Assembly: GCA_003230915.1 (NCBI GenBank)
Contig: QIHI01000128.1
Coordinates: forward strand, 1-43,456
DNA from: Kiritimatiellales bacterium
GTDB lineage: Bacteria; Verrucomicrobiota; Kiritimatiellia; Kiritimatiellales; Pontiellaceae
DNA length: 43,456 nt
Reading direction: 5' to 3'
The position numbers and the translations under genes were made by a program. This document shows positions 10,481 to 18,325 of this stretch, in pieces. The notes under the pieces were generated by a model that was not told where the DNA came from, made no database searches, and worked only from the letters and a program-made list of their open reading frames with translations. Each line of letters starts with the position of its first letter. Position 1 is the first letter of the stretch.

Positions 10481-13015
10481 CTAACGCCACTCATGTTTCG
10501 GGTAGCGCCCCTTCAATTCCTTCTTGAGTAGTGGATAGGCATTCTGCCAAAACGACTGCATGTCCTGCGTCTTTTGTTGCGGGCGCTGGTTCGGAGCCAA
10601 TGCCTCGACCACCACAGGGATTAGGCCAAAGCCAACCGTGGGTACTTCCTCAAGACCGTACAAATTTTGAATCGTAGCCGATACTACGGGCGGAAGACCC
10701 TCCTCGTAGCGCACCTTCGCGGTGATCCCGCTTGGAAGTTTGATCCGCTCTGGCACTTGTTTTTCAATCATTTCCAGCTGAGTGACAGAGAGCCACGACT
10801 TGACAACTTTCCAGACCGAGCGATCTTTCAAATCTCGCTTACAAACTGCACCGAGGCAGATTTCCTGTACCATTGCCCGCCGCGCCTCTTCGTTGATCGC
10901 CGGAATGCCATAGTCCGGGCAGCCCGTCGAAAAGCAATTGACGCGCACAATCCATTTCTCCACGGCATCATCCCACTTGTGGAGATTCAACCGCCCTGCC
11001 AGCACCTCTTCCGCAATGATTTCCGCTGCCTGTTGTGAATCAACCTCCTGCACCATCCGGGCATGGAGTTCCAATCCGCGAAACGACTTCCACTGCTTGG
11101 AAACCACGCGCTTTAAAATAGGGTCGAAAACGGCCTCCGTCTTCTCCTCTAAATCGGCGGGAAAAAGTTCGGCGAGCCAAACTTCGCTAATCGCAGTGCA
11201 GAGATTGAGTCGCACATTTAAATTGCGGTTACCTTCGATCTCACGGATCTCAGCGGCAACAATCAAGGGGCTATCGCGCACGACGCTATCCCGGTCGAGA
11301 TCTCCCACGCGACCATGCACCACCTCGCAGTGTAGCGTCCCGCCATCGCGCCGCTTGGCCACGTGGTCAGAGAAAGCGAGCAGGATACACTTCTGCAAAT
11401 TCTCGTCCAACGGCGCACGAGTATTGATCCTCAACCCTTCCCTCTCGGCAATCCGCATAAAACGTTCGTAGAGCGGCTTCACCTGCCGTGCCGCACCGCC
11501 GTGTACACCGAGCTTGCGACAGGCTTCGACGTTGTAATGGTTTTTATCGGCAAATACCCACGCGTGCATCAGCCGCTTGAAGTCGGAAATTCCATCCTCA
11601 CCCAGCAGATCATTACGATTCCCGCACGTCTGCTTACCCTTGTTGCGTTGCAGAATTGAACGCCCCTGCGTGAGTGCAGCAATCAAGCACGCCTGCCGCA
11701 CGCATTCATACTGCTCGCCCGCCATCAGCATCCGAGCATAGCGCGGATGCATCGGGAATGAAGCCATCTTTTTTCCAATGGAGGTGAGCTTTTCATCCGA
11801 GTCGAGCGCACCCAAATCGATCAGTAGCGTCAGCGTTTGTTCCAGCGATTTTGGATTTGGTTTTTCCAGCCATTGGAAGTTTTCAATGTCATCAATGCCA
11901 CCCGCCTTCAGCGTCAGCACCACTTCGGCCAAATCGTGTCGCAGGATTTCAGGAAGTTCCTGCATCGGACGCGCCACGTGCTCCTGCTCCGTCCAGAGAC
12001 GATAACAAATACCCGGCGCAGTACGCCCAGCACGCCCCGTCCGCTGATCCGCCGATGCCCGGCTGATCCGCTCAACCAGCAACGTATCGATTCCGCGGTT
12101 TGGATCATACCGAGCAATGCGTGCCAGTCCGCTATCGATCACAATACGGATGCCCTCAATCGTAATCGAGGTTTCGGCCACATTGGTAGCAACAACGACT
12201 TTGCGTTGCTTGCACTCCCCCACGGCAGCATCCTGATCGCGGGCGGAAAGTTCACCGTGTAGCGGCATCACCGCGAAGGCACGCGCACATTTTCGGGCGC
12301 AGATTGCCTCGACCGTGCGGGAAATTTCATAACCGCCCGGCATGAAAATCAGCACATCGCCCTCCGCGCCCGATTCGACCACCTTTTCAAATACATCGGT
12401 GGCAGCCTCCCAGAGAGGACAGTGGCGAAAGTTGATCCGCTTGGGAGAATAGTTGATCTCCACCGGGAACGTACGCCCTTCGCTTTTTAACTTACGACAT
12501 GGTGCGAGATATTCGCGCAACGGTCCGGCATCGAGCGTCGCCGACATGACGATAATCTTTAGATCCGGCCGCGTCTGTTGGAGCCGCAGGGCGCGGGCGA
12601 GCGTGATGTCGCCATAGATATGCCGCTCGTGGAACTCGTCGAAAATAATCGTTGAAACCCCGCGCAGCTCCGGATCGGAAAGGAACTGACGCAAGAGGAT
12701 GCCTTCGGTCACATAGCGAATCTGCGTCTTTTCGGAGACCTGCGACTCCATCCGCACCTGATAGCCCACCTCACCGCCGAGCGGTTCACCGCGCTCAAAC
12801 GCCACGCGCTTGGCCAGCAACCGTGCCGCCAGTCTCCGTGGTTGGAGTACCACCACCTCACCTGGCCCAGCCTTTCCGCAATCGAGTACCATCTGCGGCA
12901 CCTGTGTCGACTTCCCCGATCCGGTCGGTGCTTCGATAATCAATCGCGATTCGGTAGCCAGCACCTCCGCCAGCTCAGCGCACAGCTCATAGATAGGGAG
13001 TTTCTTTCGATCCAT
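10481..13015 (-). CDS. hrpB: ATP-dependent RNA helicase HrpB
   Basis: 844 residues, DEAH-box superfamily 2 helicase of the HrpB type. Visible motifs: Walker A APTGSGKSTQVPQ, motif Ia LQPRRLAA, DEFHERH in place of DEAH as usual for HrpB, motif III MSATLD, and QRTGRAGRTAPG for motif VI. A helicase-associated domain and the long HrpB C-terminal domain follow. Its cellular substrate is poorly defined. An upstream ATG at 13030 lies in a dispersed repeat and has no ribosome site; the ATG at 13015 is preceded by GGAG nine bases away, so I place the start there. Confidence 0.94.
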   Translation of the reverse strand: MDRKKLPIYELCAELAEVLATESRLIIEAPTGSGKSTQVPQMVLDCGKAGPGEVVVLQPRRLAARLLAKRVAFERGEPLGGEVGYQVRMESQVSEKTQIRYVTEGILLRQFLSDPELRGVSTIIFDEFHERHIYGDITLARALRLQQTRPDLKIIVMSATLDAGPLREYLAPCRKLKSEGRTFPVEINYSPKRINFRHCPLWEAATDVFEKVVESGAEGDVLIFMPGGYEISRTVEAICARKCARAFAVMPLHGELSARDQDAAVGECKQRKVVVATNVAETSITIEGIRIVIDSGLARIARYDPNRGIDTLLVERISRASADQRTGRAGRTAPGICYRLWTEQEHVARPMQELPEILRHDLAEVVLTLKAGGIDDIENFQWLEKPNPKSLEQTLTLLIDLGALDSDEKLTSIGKKMASFPMHPRYARMLMAGEQYECVRQACLIAALTQGRSILQRNKGKQTCGNRNDLLGEDGISDFKRLMHAWVFADKNHYNVEACRKLGVHGGAARQVKPLYERFMRIAEREGLRINTRAPLDENLQKCILLAFSDHVAKRRDGGTLHCEVVHGRVGDLDRDSVVRDSPLIVAAEIREIEGNRNLNVRLNLCTAISEVWLAELFPADLEEKTEAVFDPILKRVVSKQWKSFRGLELHARMVQEVDSQQAAEIIAEEVLAGRLNLHKWDDAVEKWIVRVNCFSTGCPDYGIPAINEEARRAMVQEICLGAVCKRDLKDRSVWKVVKSWLSVTQLEMIEKQVPERIKLPSGITAKVRYEEGLPPVVSATIQNLYGLEEVPTVGFGLIPVVVEALAPNQRPQQKTQDMQSFWQNAYPLLKKELKGRYPKHEWR

Positions 13016-13026
13016 AAAAAAAGTCT

Positions 13027-13066
13027 CCATAGATTTCGCAGATCAAAAATCAGGGAGTCTGACGGG
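13027..13066. repeat. degenerate dispersed palindromic repeat, copy A (left edge of restriction-modification module)
   Basis: The first 17 bases, CCATAGATTTCGCAGAT, match 15 of 17 bases of copy B at 15182. A short AAAAAT core and a GGG end are also shared. Copy A lacks about a dozen central bases and has lost much of its own palindromy. Elements of the form CCACAGATT..CGCAGATT..TCTGTGG are scattered in many PVC and other bacterial genomes. Confidence 0.7.
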
Positions 13067-13068
13067 CG

Positions 13069-13827
13069 TTAGCGCTGACTTAAGGCTGAAAGCTGGATAA
13101 TACGGGCAGAGGCCGCTAAGGCCTGAATGGTTTCTTCAATCACGCGCTTCCCGTCGGCCTGTTCAGCCACCTGAACAATTGCCGCAATAAGGTCATGATA
13201 GAAGGTCTCATCTCCAGTCAGACGATGCCAAAAGTCCTTACCCACGATAACCGGATGATTATAATCATTCTCTAAGAGTAAATAATGGCCGCTTAAATCC
13301 GAATGCTCTCCATAAAGAACCCCGACAATTAAATCGTCTGAAGGGATCCGAAGGTTGTTTGTTCTAGAAAGTCTCTGTGTTGCTCCAAAGTGTCCATGAA
13401 TCGATTTAACATCATCCCTGTTTATGGTATTTGGCCCAGCTTTTAATTGGCAATATTTCTTATGGCCATCCACTTGATCCGCAAACTCGATATCAATTCC
13501 AGGAGTCGTACTTCCGAACGAGGAAAGCACTTCGCTCGTGAATTTTTGTACGTTGGTTCCAAATGAGGTGGTGATGGATGATCCAAGCACACGCGGATAA
13601 ACCAAAGCCTTGGCAATGCTTTCCGGCGAGCTATTGCCGATTAGAAAATTAGCGAGATAGGTAGCAAGAAATGGATTAATGTTGAACTCATCTGGATCAG
13701 CCAGCTTCTCGGTATTTACAATATGATTTTTTGCAATTGTGTCGAGAAACCACTGCTGAGCCTTATTCAATATCGTCTTTTTATCCATCTCATTCATAAA
13801 AAACAGTGTTCTGTATCTCATGGCCAT
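13069..13827 (-). CDS. type II restriction endonuclease, EcoO109I/PmeII-like
   Basis: 252 residues from the chosen start. I recognise a resemblance to EcoO109I (which cuts RGGNCCY): INPFLATYLANF, ALVYPRVLGSS, the catalytic region GIDIEFADQ..YCQLKAGPNTI, then IVGVLYG and VGKDFWHRL. The PD-(D/E)xK-like site would be Asp112 and Gln127-x-Lys129, with Gln at the middle acidic position as in some other type II enzymes. The cut site here is not known; a GGNCC-type core is inferred only from this resemblance. Transcribed divergently from its methyltransferase. Start uncertain: TTG 13845, ATG 13827 (weak AGAGA site), or ATG 13797/13788, the last aligning best with EcoO109I. Base composition is visibly A/T-richer than neighbours. 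Confidence 0.78.
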   Translation of the reverse strand: MAMRYRTLFFMNEMDKKTILNKAQQWFLDTIAKNHIVNTEKLADPDEFNINPFLATYLANFLIGNSSPESIAKALVYPRVLGSSITTSFGTNVQKFTSEVLSSFGSTTPGIDIEFADQVDGHKKYCQLKAGPNTINRDDVKSIHGHFGATQRLSRTNNLRIPSDDLIVGVLYGEHSDLSGHYLLLENDYNHPVIVGKDFWHRLTGDETFYHDLIAAIVQVAEQADGKRVIEETIQALAASARIIQLSALSQR

Positions 13828-13856
13828 TGACAAATCTCTTTTCAATCCCGATAAAA

Positions 13857-13895
13857 TAACCCTGACTAAGGTTGATAAAGGTTAATAAGGGTACT
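13857..13895 (+). promoter_or_regulatory. phased direct repeats upstream of the methyltransferase (candidate autoregulatory operator)
   Basis: Three related blocks sit head to tail just before the methyltransferase start: AAGGTTGAT (13868-13876), AAGGTTAAT (13878-13886) and AAGGGTACT (13887-13895), spaced 10 and 9 bases, about one helical turn. Just upstream, AACC at 13858-13861 faces GGTT at 13870-13873. The last block also supplies the AAGGG ribosome site. Position in the short divergent region and the helix-turn-helix on the methyltransferase make these good candidates for an operator. Confidence 0.5.
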
Positions 13896-15170
13896 ATGAA
13901 AGAATTCTACACCATCTCGGAGGTGGCAGATATGCTGTCGATTTCAAAGGAAACGCTACGTAGGTGGGATAAAAATGGGAAACTAATCCCTGTCCGCCAC
14001 CCGATGAACAACTACCGAGCCTACACATCGGAATCCCTTAAGATTTTTGAGCAGCTGGGGTTTCTTTTTTCCAAAGAAGAGCGCGAAGCTCCCGAAGAAC
14101 CCCATCGAAACTTTAATGTGGCTGAACTGTTCGCTGGGGCAGGTGGGCTGGCGTTGGGGATGAAAAAAGCCGGACTTAAGTGTAAATTACTCAATGAAAT
14201 CGACCACTGGCCATGCGAGACGCTCCGTAAAAATCGCCCTGAATGGAATGTTATCGAACAGGATGTGAGCCAACTGGATTTCACTCCGTACCATGGAGAA
14301 ATCGATGTAGTAACGGGAGGCTTCCCTTGTCAAGCGTTCAGCTATGCAGGAAAAAAGCTCGGTCTGGAGGATGCTCGAGGAACCTTATTCTATGAATTTG
14401 CACGCGCCATTCAGGAGATCCAACCGCTCATCGCGATCGGGGAAAACGTGCGCGGTCTGGTTAGCCACGAAGAGGGGCGGACGTTGGCGGGCATGGTTTC
14501 GATCCTCGACGAAATTGGCTATGACGTGCTGACTCCGCAGGTACTTAAGGCCATTCACTACCAAGTTCCACAAAAACGGGAACGCCTATTTCTGGTAGCC
14601 ATCAAAAAAGGATCAGGAATTTATTTCAATTATCCAAAACCATTTAAAGAAATTTATTCTGTAAAGGATGCGCTCAGAGCCGGAAGACTCTACCCTACGG
14701 ATGTTCCGGTCTCACCCGGACAAGGGTATCCGAAAAGGAAAAAAGAAATCCTCGAAATGGTTCCGCCGGGTGGATACTGGCGCGATCTCCCAGTTAAAAT
14801 TCAAAAAGAATATATGCTGAAAAGCTATTATCTTGGAGGAGGGAAAACGGGTATGGCTCGCCGAATAAGTTGGGATGAACCCAGCCTGACCCTCACCTGT
14901 AGCCCTGCGCAAAAACAGACCGAACGCTGCCACCCCGAAGAAACTCGCCCTTTCACCGTGCGCGAATATGCCCGCATTCAAACCTTCCCCGACGATTGGG
15001 AGTTTTGCGGTCCTATGGGAGCCCAATACAAGCAAATCGGGAATGCCGTTCCCATTAACCTTGCCTACCATATGGGTGTTGAGCTAGTTCGCTCGCTGAA
15101 CGAATATCATCGCACGGAAATTTGTAAACACCCGGAACGATTCACCCCTCTGGAGTATGCGATTGCATAG
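13896..15170 (+). CDS. DNA (cytosine-5)-methyltransferase with N-terminal MerR-like HTH
   Basis: 424 residues. Residues 1-54 form a MerR-type winged helix (FYTISEVADMLSISKETLRR, then a wing with NNYRAY). The C5-methyltransferase begins near residue 72: motif I AELFAGAGGLALGM, motif IV GGFPCQAFS with catalytic Cys145, motif VI GENVRG, motif VIII QKRERLFLVA, and motifs IX-X from VREYARIQTFPDDW to QIGNAVPINLAYHMG. All core motifs are intact, so it should be active and protect DNA against the adjacent endonuclease. An N-terminal HTH on a C5-methyltransferase usually means it represses its own promoter, as in SsoII and EcoRII. Start at ATG 13896 with AAGGG four bases upstream; an in-frame TTG at 13872 lies within the repeats. 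Confidence 0.92.
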   Translation: MKEFYTISEVADMLSISKETLRRWDKNGKLIPVRHPMNNYRAYTSESLKIFEQLGFLFSKEEREAPEEPHRNFNVAELFAGAGGLALGMKKAGLKCKLLNEIDHWPCETLRKNRPEWNVIEQDVSQLDFTPYHGEIDVVTGGFPCQAFSYAGKKLGLEDARGTLFYEFARAIQEIQPLIAIGENVRGLVSHEEGRTLAGMVSILDEIGYDVLTPQVLKAIHYQVPQKRERLFLVAIKKGSGIYFNYPKPFKEIYSVKDALRAGRLYPTDVPVSPGQGYPKRKKEILEMVPPGGYWRDLPVKIQKEYMLKSYYLGGGKTGMARRISWDEPSLTLTCSPAQKQTERCHPEETRPFTVREYARIQTFPDDWEFCGPMGAQYKQIGNAVPINLAYHMGVELVRSLNEYHRTEICKHPERFTPLEYAIA

Positions 15171-15181
15171 TTTTTTTGAAT

Positions 15182-15230
15182 CCACAGATCTCGCAGATTA
15201 CACGAATTAAAAATTAGAGAACTCTGTGGG
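15182..15230. repeat. dispersed palindromic repeat, copy B (right edge of restriction-modification module)
   Basis: Begins CCACAGA and ends TCTGTGG, a perfect 7-base inverted pair enclosing CGCAGATTACACGAATTAA. It lies between the convergent ends of the methyltransferase gene and the ychJ-like gene, so it may also act as a bidirectional terminator. See copy A at 13027. Confidence 0.75.
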
Positions 15231-15233
15231 TGA

Positions 15234-15620
15234 TTATGTCTCTTCTATTTCTTCGCCGACGTAATACCACTCGCCGTCGAGCTTTTCGAAGGTCGAACAT
15301 TCGTGGTGACGGCCGGGGGCGGTGGTGGTGATGTATTCCGCGATGAATTCAACGTGATTATCCTCGGCGGCGATGACGTGTAATTTGAGCCATTCAACCT
15401 GCTTCATCCACTTGCGGATCGATTTTTCAAGATCGTCCGTGCGAGCTGAGGGGTGCGTGGTGCGAGCGAGGTAGTCGACGTTCTTTATAACGTATGCAGT
15501 GTAGCGCGAGCGCATCAATTCCTCGGCGGAACTCGCCTTGCGAGATCCGGAAATAATGCTGTCGCAACACATCGCAAACGATGCGCCGCTTCCACACGGG
15601 CATTTATTGTAGCGAGCCAT
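15234..15620 (-). CDS. YchJ family (UPF0225) SEC-C motif protein
   Basis: 128 residues. The N-terminus MARYNKCPCGSGASFAMCC carries the cysteine-rich SEC-C type zinc motif, followed by a conserved YchJ body (SAEELMRSRYTAYVIKNVDYL, then a domain ending WYYVGEEIEE). The biochemical role of YchJ proteins is not established. It lacks the second, C-terminal SEC-C motif seen in longer members. Its start overlaps the alaS stop by one base (TAATG), so it is translated with alaS. Confidence 0.85.
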   Translation of the reverse strand: MARYNKCPCGSGASFAMCCDSIISGSRKASSAEELMRSRYTAYVIKNVDYLARTTHPSARTDDLEKSIRKWMKQVEWLKLHVIAAEDNHVEFIAEYITTTAPGRHHECSTFEKLDGEWYYVGEEIEET

Positions 15621-18250
15621 TATATACTCGTAATAAGTCCGGGAACCGCCCGGATGGCTTCGGGAACTTTGGTGCCATCCTTACCGCCGGCTTGAGCTTT
15701 GTCGGGCCTTCCGCCTCCGCCCCCTCCGGCGACTTTTGCAACGCCACCGATGAGCTTTCCGGCGTGAAGTCCGGATTTGACCAAATCTTCAGAAACGCTA
15801 GCCGCAAAACAGGCTTTTCCGGCGGCAGCACTGCCGAGAACAATCACGCCGTTGGCCATTTTCTGTCGAAGCGAATCCATCACCTGACGGAGGGCATCCA
15901 TCGGCATTTCTCCAAGATCTGCAGCCAGAACCGAAGTTCCATCCAGATCCACGACCTGATGGATTAACCCATCAACGTTCGAAACTGCGGCTTTCATTTG
16001 AAGTTCCTTTAGGGCTTTCTCAGCGGCTTTGGCCTGATCGGCCATGGCCTGAATACGGTTGGGTAGTTCGGCAGGTTTGACGCTGAGGCTCTGGCTGAGG
16101 CCGGCGAGCAGTTCGTGCTTTTCAGTAGACCAGTTGAGGGCTTCCATTCCGGTGACGGCCTCGATGCGGCGGATGCCGGCCGCGACGGAGGATTCGGAAA
16201 CAATGCGGAAGGGGCCGATGTCGCCAGACATTTGAACGTGGGTTCCACCACAGAGTTCTTTGCTGGAGTCCCCAATCCGCACCACGCGGACGATTTCGCC
16301 ATATTTATCGTCGAACACCGCTTGGATGTCGCCGGACTTCTGTACGTCGGCCAGCGCCATTTCAGCTGTTTCGACGGATGTGTTTTTCATAATTTCGTGG
16401 CTAACCACCTGCTCTATCTGACGAAGCTGCTCAGGTTTGATGGCCTCAAAATAGTTAAAGTCGAATCGGAGGTAGTCGGCAGCGACCATGGAACCCGCCT
16501 GCTTAATGGTTCCATCAACCACTTGGCGCAGCGCGGCATTGAGGAGGTGCGTCGCGGTGTGGTTTCGCCGCATCTGCCCGCGACGATAGCGATCGATGTT
16601 AGCCAACACGAATTCTCCTTTTCTTGGGGATCCAAAGACGAGTTTGCCAGTATGAAGAATAATGCCTTCGGCGGATTTTTGCGTGTCCATGACGTTGAAG
16701 CCAAAGTTTGCTCCTTTAATTTCGCCTTGATCCCCCTGCTGGCCGCCGGATTCAGGATAGAATGGGGTCTCTTTCAGGATAATGGCTCCGGATTCGAGGA
16801 TATCGAGAATCTCGGTCTGGCACTGTCCGGTCGTATAGCCAATAAAGGGAGTGGCTTCGACATCGAGCCTCTCACCTTCGGCGAGGACGACCGACTTCTT
16901 TTTGGTATGATCGGCGCGAGCGCGTTCCCGTTGCTGGTTCATGAGGTTTTCAAAGCCTTCAGCATCAACCTCCAGTCCACGCTCGCGAGCCATGACTTGA
17001 GTGAGGTCGAGCGGAAAGCCAAACGTGTCATATAATTTAAAGGCCTCATCGGCCGGAAAGATTTTATCGGATAGGCCAACAACCACTTGCTCAAAAAGCT
17101 CGATCCCGTGGTCGAGTGTACGGCTGAAAGAATCTTCCTCCGCCTTGAGGATTTTCTTTACGCGGGCATTGTTCTGGCGCAGTTCGAGGAACGTGTCGCC
17201 ATAGCTCTCGGCCACAATGTCGGCCAGTTGATAGAAGAAGGGGTCTTTGAATCCGAGAAGCCGCCCAGTGCGAACCGCGCGCCGCAAGATACGACGAAGA
17301 ACATAGCCGCGACCTTCGTTGGACGGAACGATGCCATCGGCAATCGAAAAGGCAAGGCAGCGAATGTGGTCGGCGATGACGCGGAAGGCGATATCGACGG
17401 GGTTGGTCATGGAGGCTCCGTATTTCTTTCCGCTCATCTTTTCTAGGGTGTGGAAGATTGGGGTGAAGATGTCGGTTTCGTAGTTGGAGATGGCACGGGA
17501 GAAATCCTTAAAATGGTTGGTGCATTGCATGATGGAGCAGATGCGTTCGAAGCCCATACCGGTGTCGACATGCTGCGCGGGGAGCGGGGAGAAGGTTCCA
17601 TCGGGATCGGCGTTGAATTGAATGAAGACAAGATTCCAGATTTCGATGCAGTCGGCGCTGTCGGCGTTAACCATTTCGGGCCCGCAGTTTCCTTCGGGGG
17701 TGAGATCGATGTGTAGCTCGGAGCAGGGGCCACAAGGGCCGGTATCGCCCATCATCCAGAAATTATCTTTACGGTTGCCAGGAACTATTTGCGCGTCGGG
17801 TAGATATTTCAGCCACATGGCTTTGGCTTCGAGGTCGGCTTCCGATTTTTCGTCACCACCGAAGTAGGTGGCGTAAACGCGGTGTTCAGGGAGACCCCAT
17901 ACGTGGGTGATGAGTTCCCACGCCCAGTCGATGGCCTCTTGTTTGAAATAGTCGCCGAAGGACCAGTTTCCAAGCATTTCGAAGAAGGTGTGGTGGTAGG
18001 TATCGATGCCGACATCTTCGAGGTCGTTATGCTTACCGCCCGCACGAATACACTTCTGGGTATCCGCAGCACGACCCGGGGTATAGGGGCAGTTGGCTTG
18101 GCCCAGAAAGATTGGTACAAACTGGTTCATGCCGGCGTTGGTGAAGAGTAGATTCGGGGAATCGGGCAATAGGCTGCCGGATTTCACGATGGTGTGTTGC
18201 TTCGATTCAAAAAAGTCGAAAAACGATTGGCGAAGTTCATTCGATGTCAT
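15620..18250 (-). CDS. alaS: alanyl-tRNA synthetase
   Basis: 876 residues, full length. Class II synthetase: motif 2 region HTFFEMLGNWSFGDYFKQ, motif 3 near GRGYVLRRILRRAVR, the editing domain with zinc ligands in HTATHLLNAAL and CGGTHV, and a C-Ala domain ending in a run of six glycines. It charges tRNA-Ala and clears mischarged Ser/Gly. Two ATGs are close together at 18256 and 18250; TAGGG directly precedes the first, so only the second has normal spacing (7 bases), and I use 18250. A promoter candidate lies 40-70 bases upstream. Confidence 0.97.
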   Translation of the reverse strand: MTSNELRQSFFDFFESKQHTIVKSGSLLPDSPNLLFTNAGMNQFVPIFLGQANCPYTPGRAADTQKCIRAGGKHNDLEDVGIDTYHHTFFEMLGNWSFGDYFKQEAIDWAWELITHVWGLPEHRVYATYFGGDEKSEADLEAKAMWLKYLPDAQIVPGNRKDNFWMMGDTGPCGPCSELHIDLTPEGNCGPEMVNADSADCIEIWNLVFIQFNADPDGTFSPLPAQHVDTGMGFERICSIMQCTNHFKDFSRAISNYETDIFTPIFHTLEKMSGKKYGASMTNPVDIAFRVIADHIRCLAFSIADGIVPSNEGRGYVLRRILRRAVRTGRLLGFKDPFFYQLADIVAESYGDTFLELRQNNARVKKILKAEEDSFSRTLDHGIELFEQVVVGLSDKIFPADEAFKLYDTFGFPLDLTQVMARERGLEVDAEGFENLMNQQRERARADHTKKKSVVLAEGERLDVEATPFIGYTTGQCQTEILDILESGAIILKETPFYPESGGQQGDQGEIKGANFGFNVMDTQKSAEGIILHTGKLVFGSPRKGEFVLANIDRYRRGQMRRNHTATHLLNAALRQVVDGTIKQAGSMVAADYLRFDFNYFEAIKPEQLRQIEQVVSHEIMKNTSVETAEMALADVQKSGDIQAVFDDKYGEIVRVVRIGDSSKELCGGTHVQMSGDIGPFRIVSESSVAAGIRRIEAVTGMEALNWSTEKHELLAGLSQSLSVKPAELPNRIQAMADQAKAAEKALKELQMKAAVSNVDGLIHQVVDLDGTSVLAADLGEMPMDALRQVMDSLRQKMANGVIVLGSAAAGKACFAASVSEDLVKSGLHAGKLIGGVAKVAGGGGGGRPDKAQAGGKDGTKVPEAIRAVPGLITSI

Positions 18251-18289
18251 GGTCATACCCTACTTTTTGTGCGGTGAAAAACAGCGAGT

Positions 18290-18319
18290 TTTATACTGGG
18301 AAGGCGGTGGCGATGCAAA
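18290..18319 (-). promoter_or_regulatory. candidate alaS promoter
   Basis: On the minus strand TTTGCA (complement of 18314-18319), an 18-base spacer and TATAAA (complement of 18290-18295). It falls between the end of the upstream kinase gene and alaS. The -35 match is partial. Confidence 0.45.
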
Positions 18320-18325
18320 GCCCCA

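Noticed and set aside
13028-13030. ATG at 13030 as start of hrpB
   Set aside because: Lies in dispersed repeat A, without a ribosome site; ATG 13015 has GGAG at proper distance.
16115-17035. 306-codon plus-strand frame inside alaS
   Set aside because: Antisense to a clear alaS; no domain.
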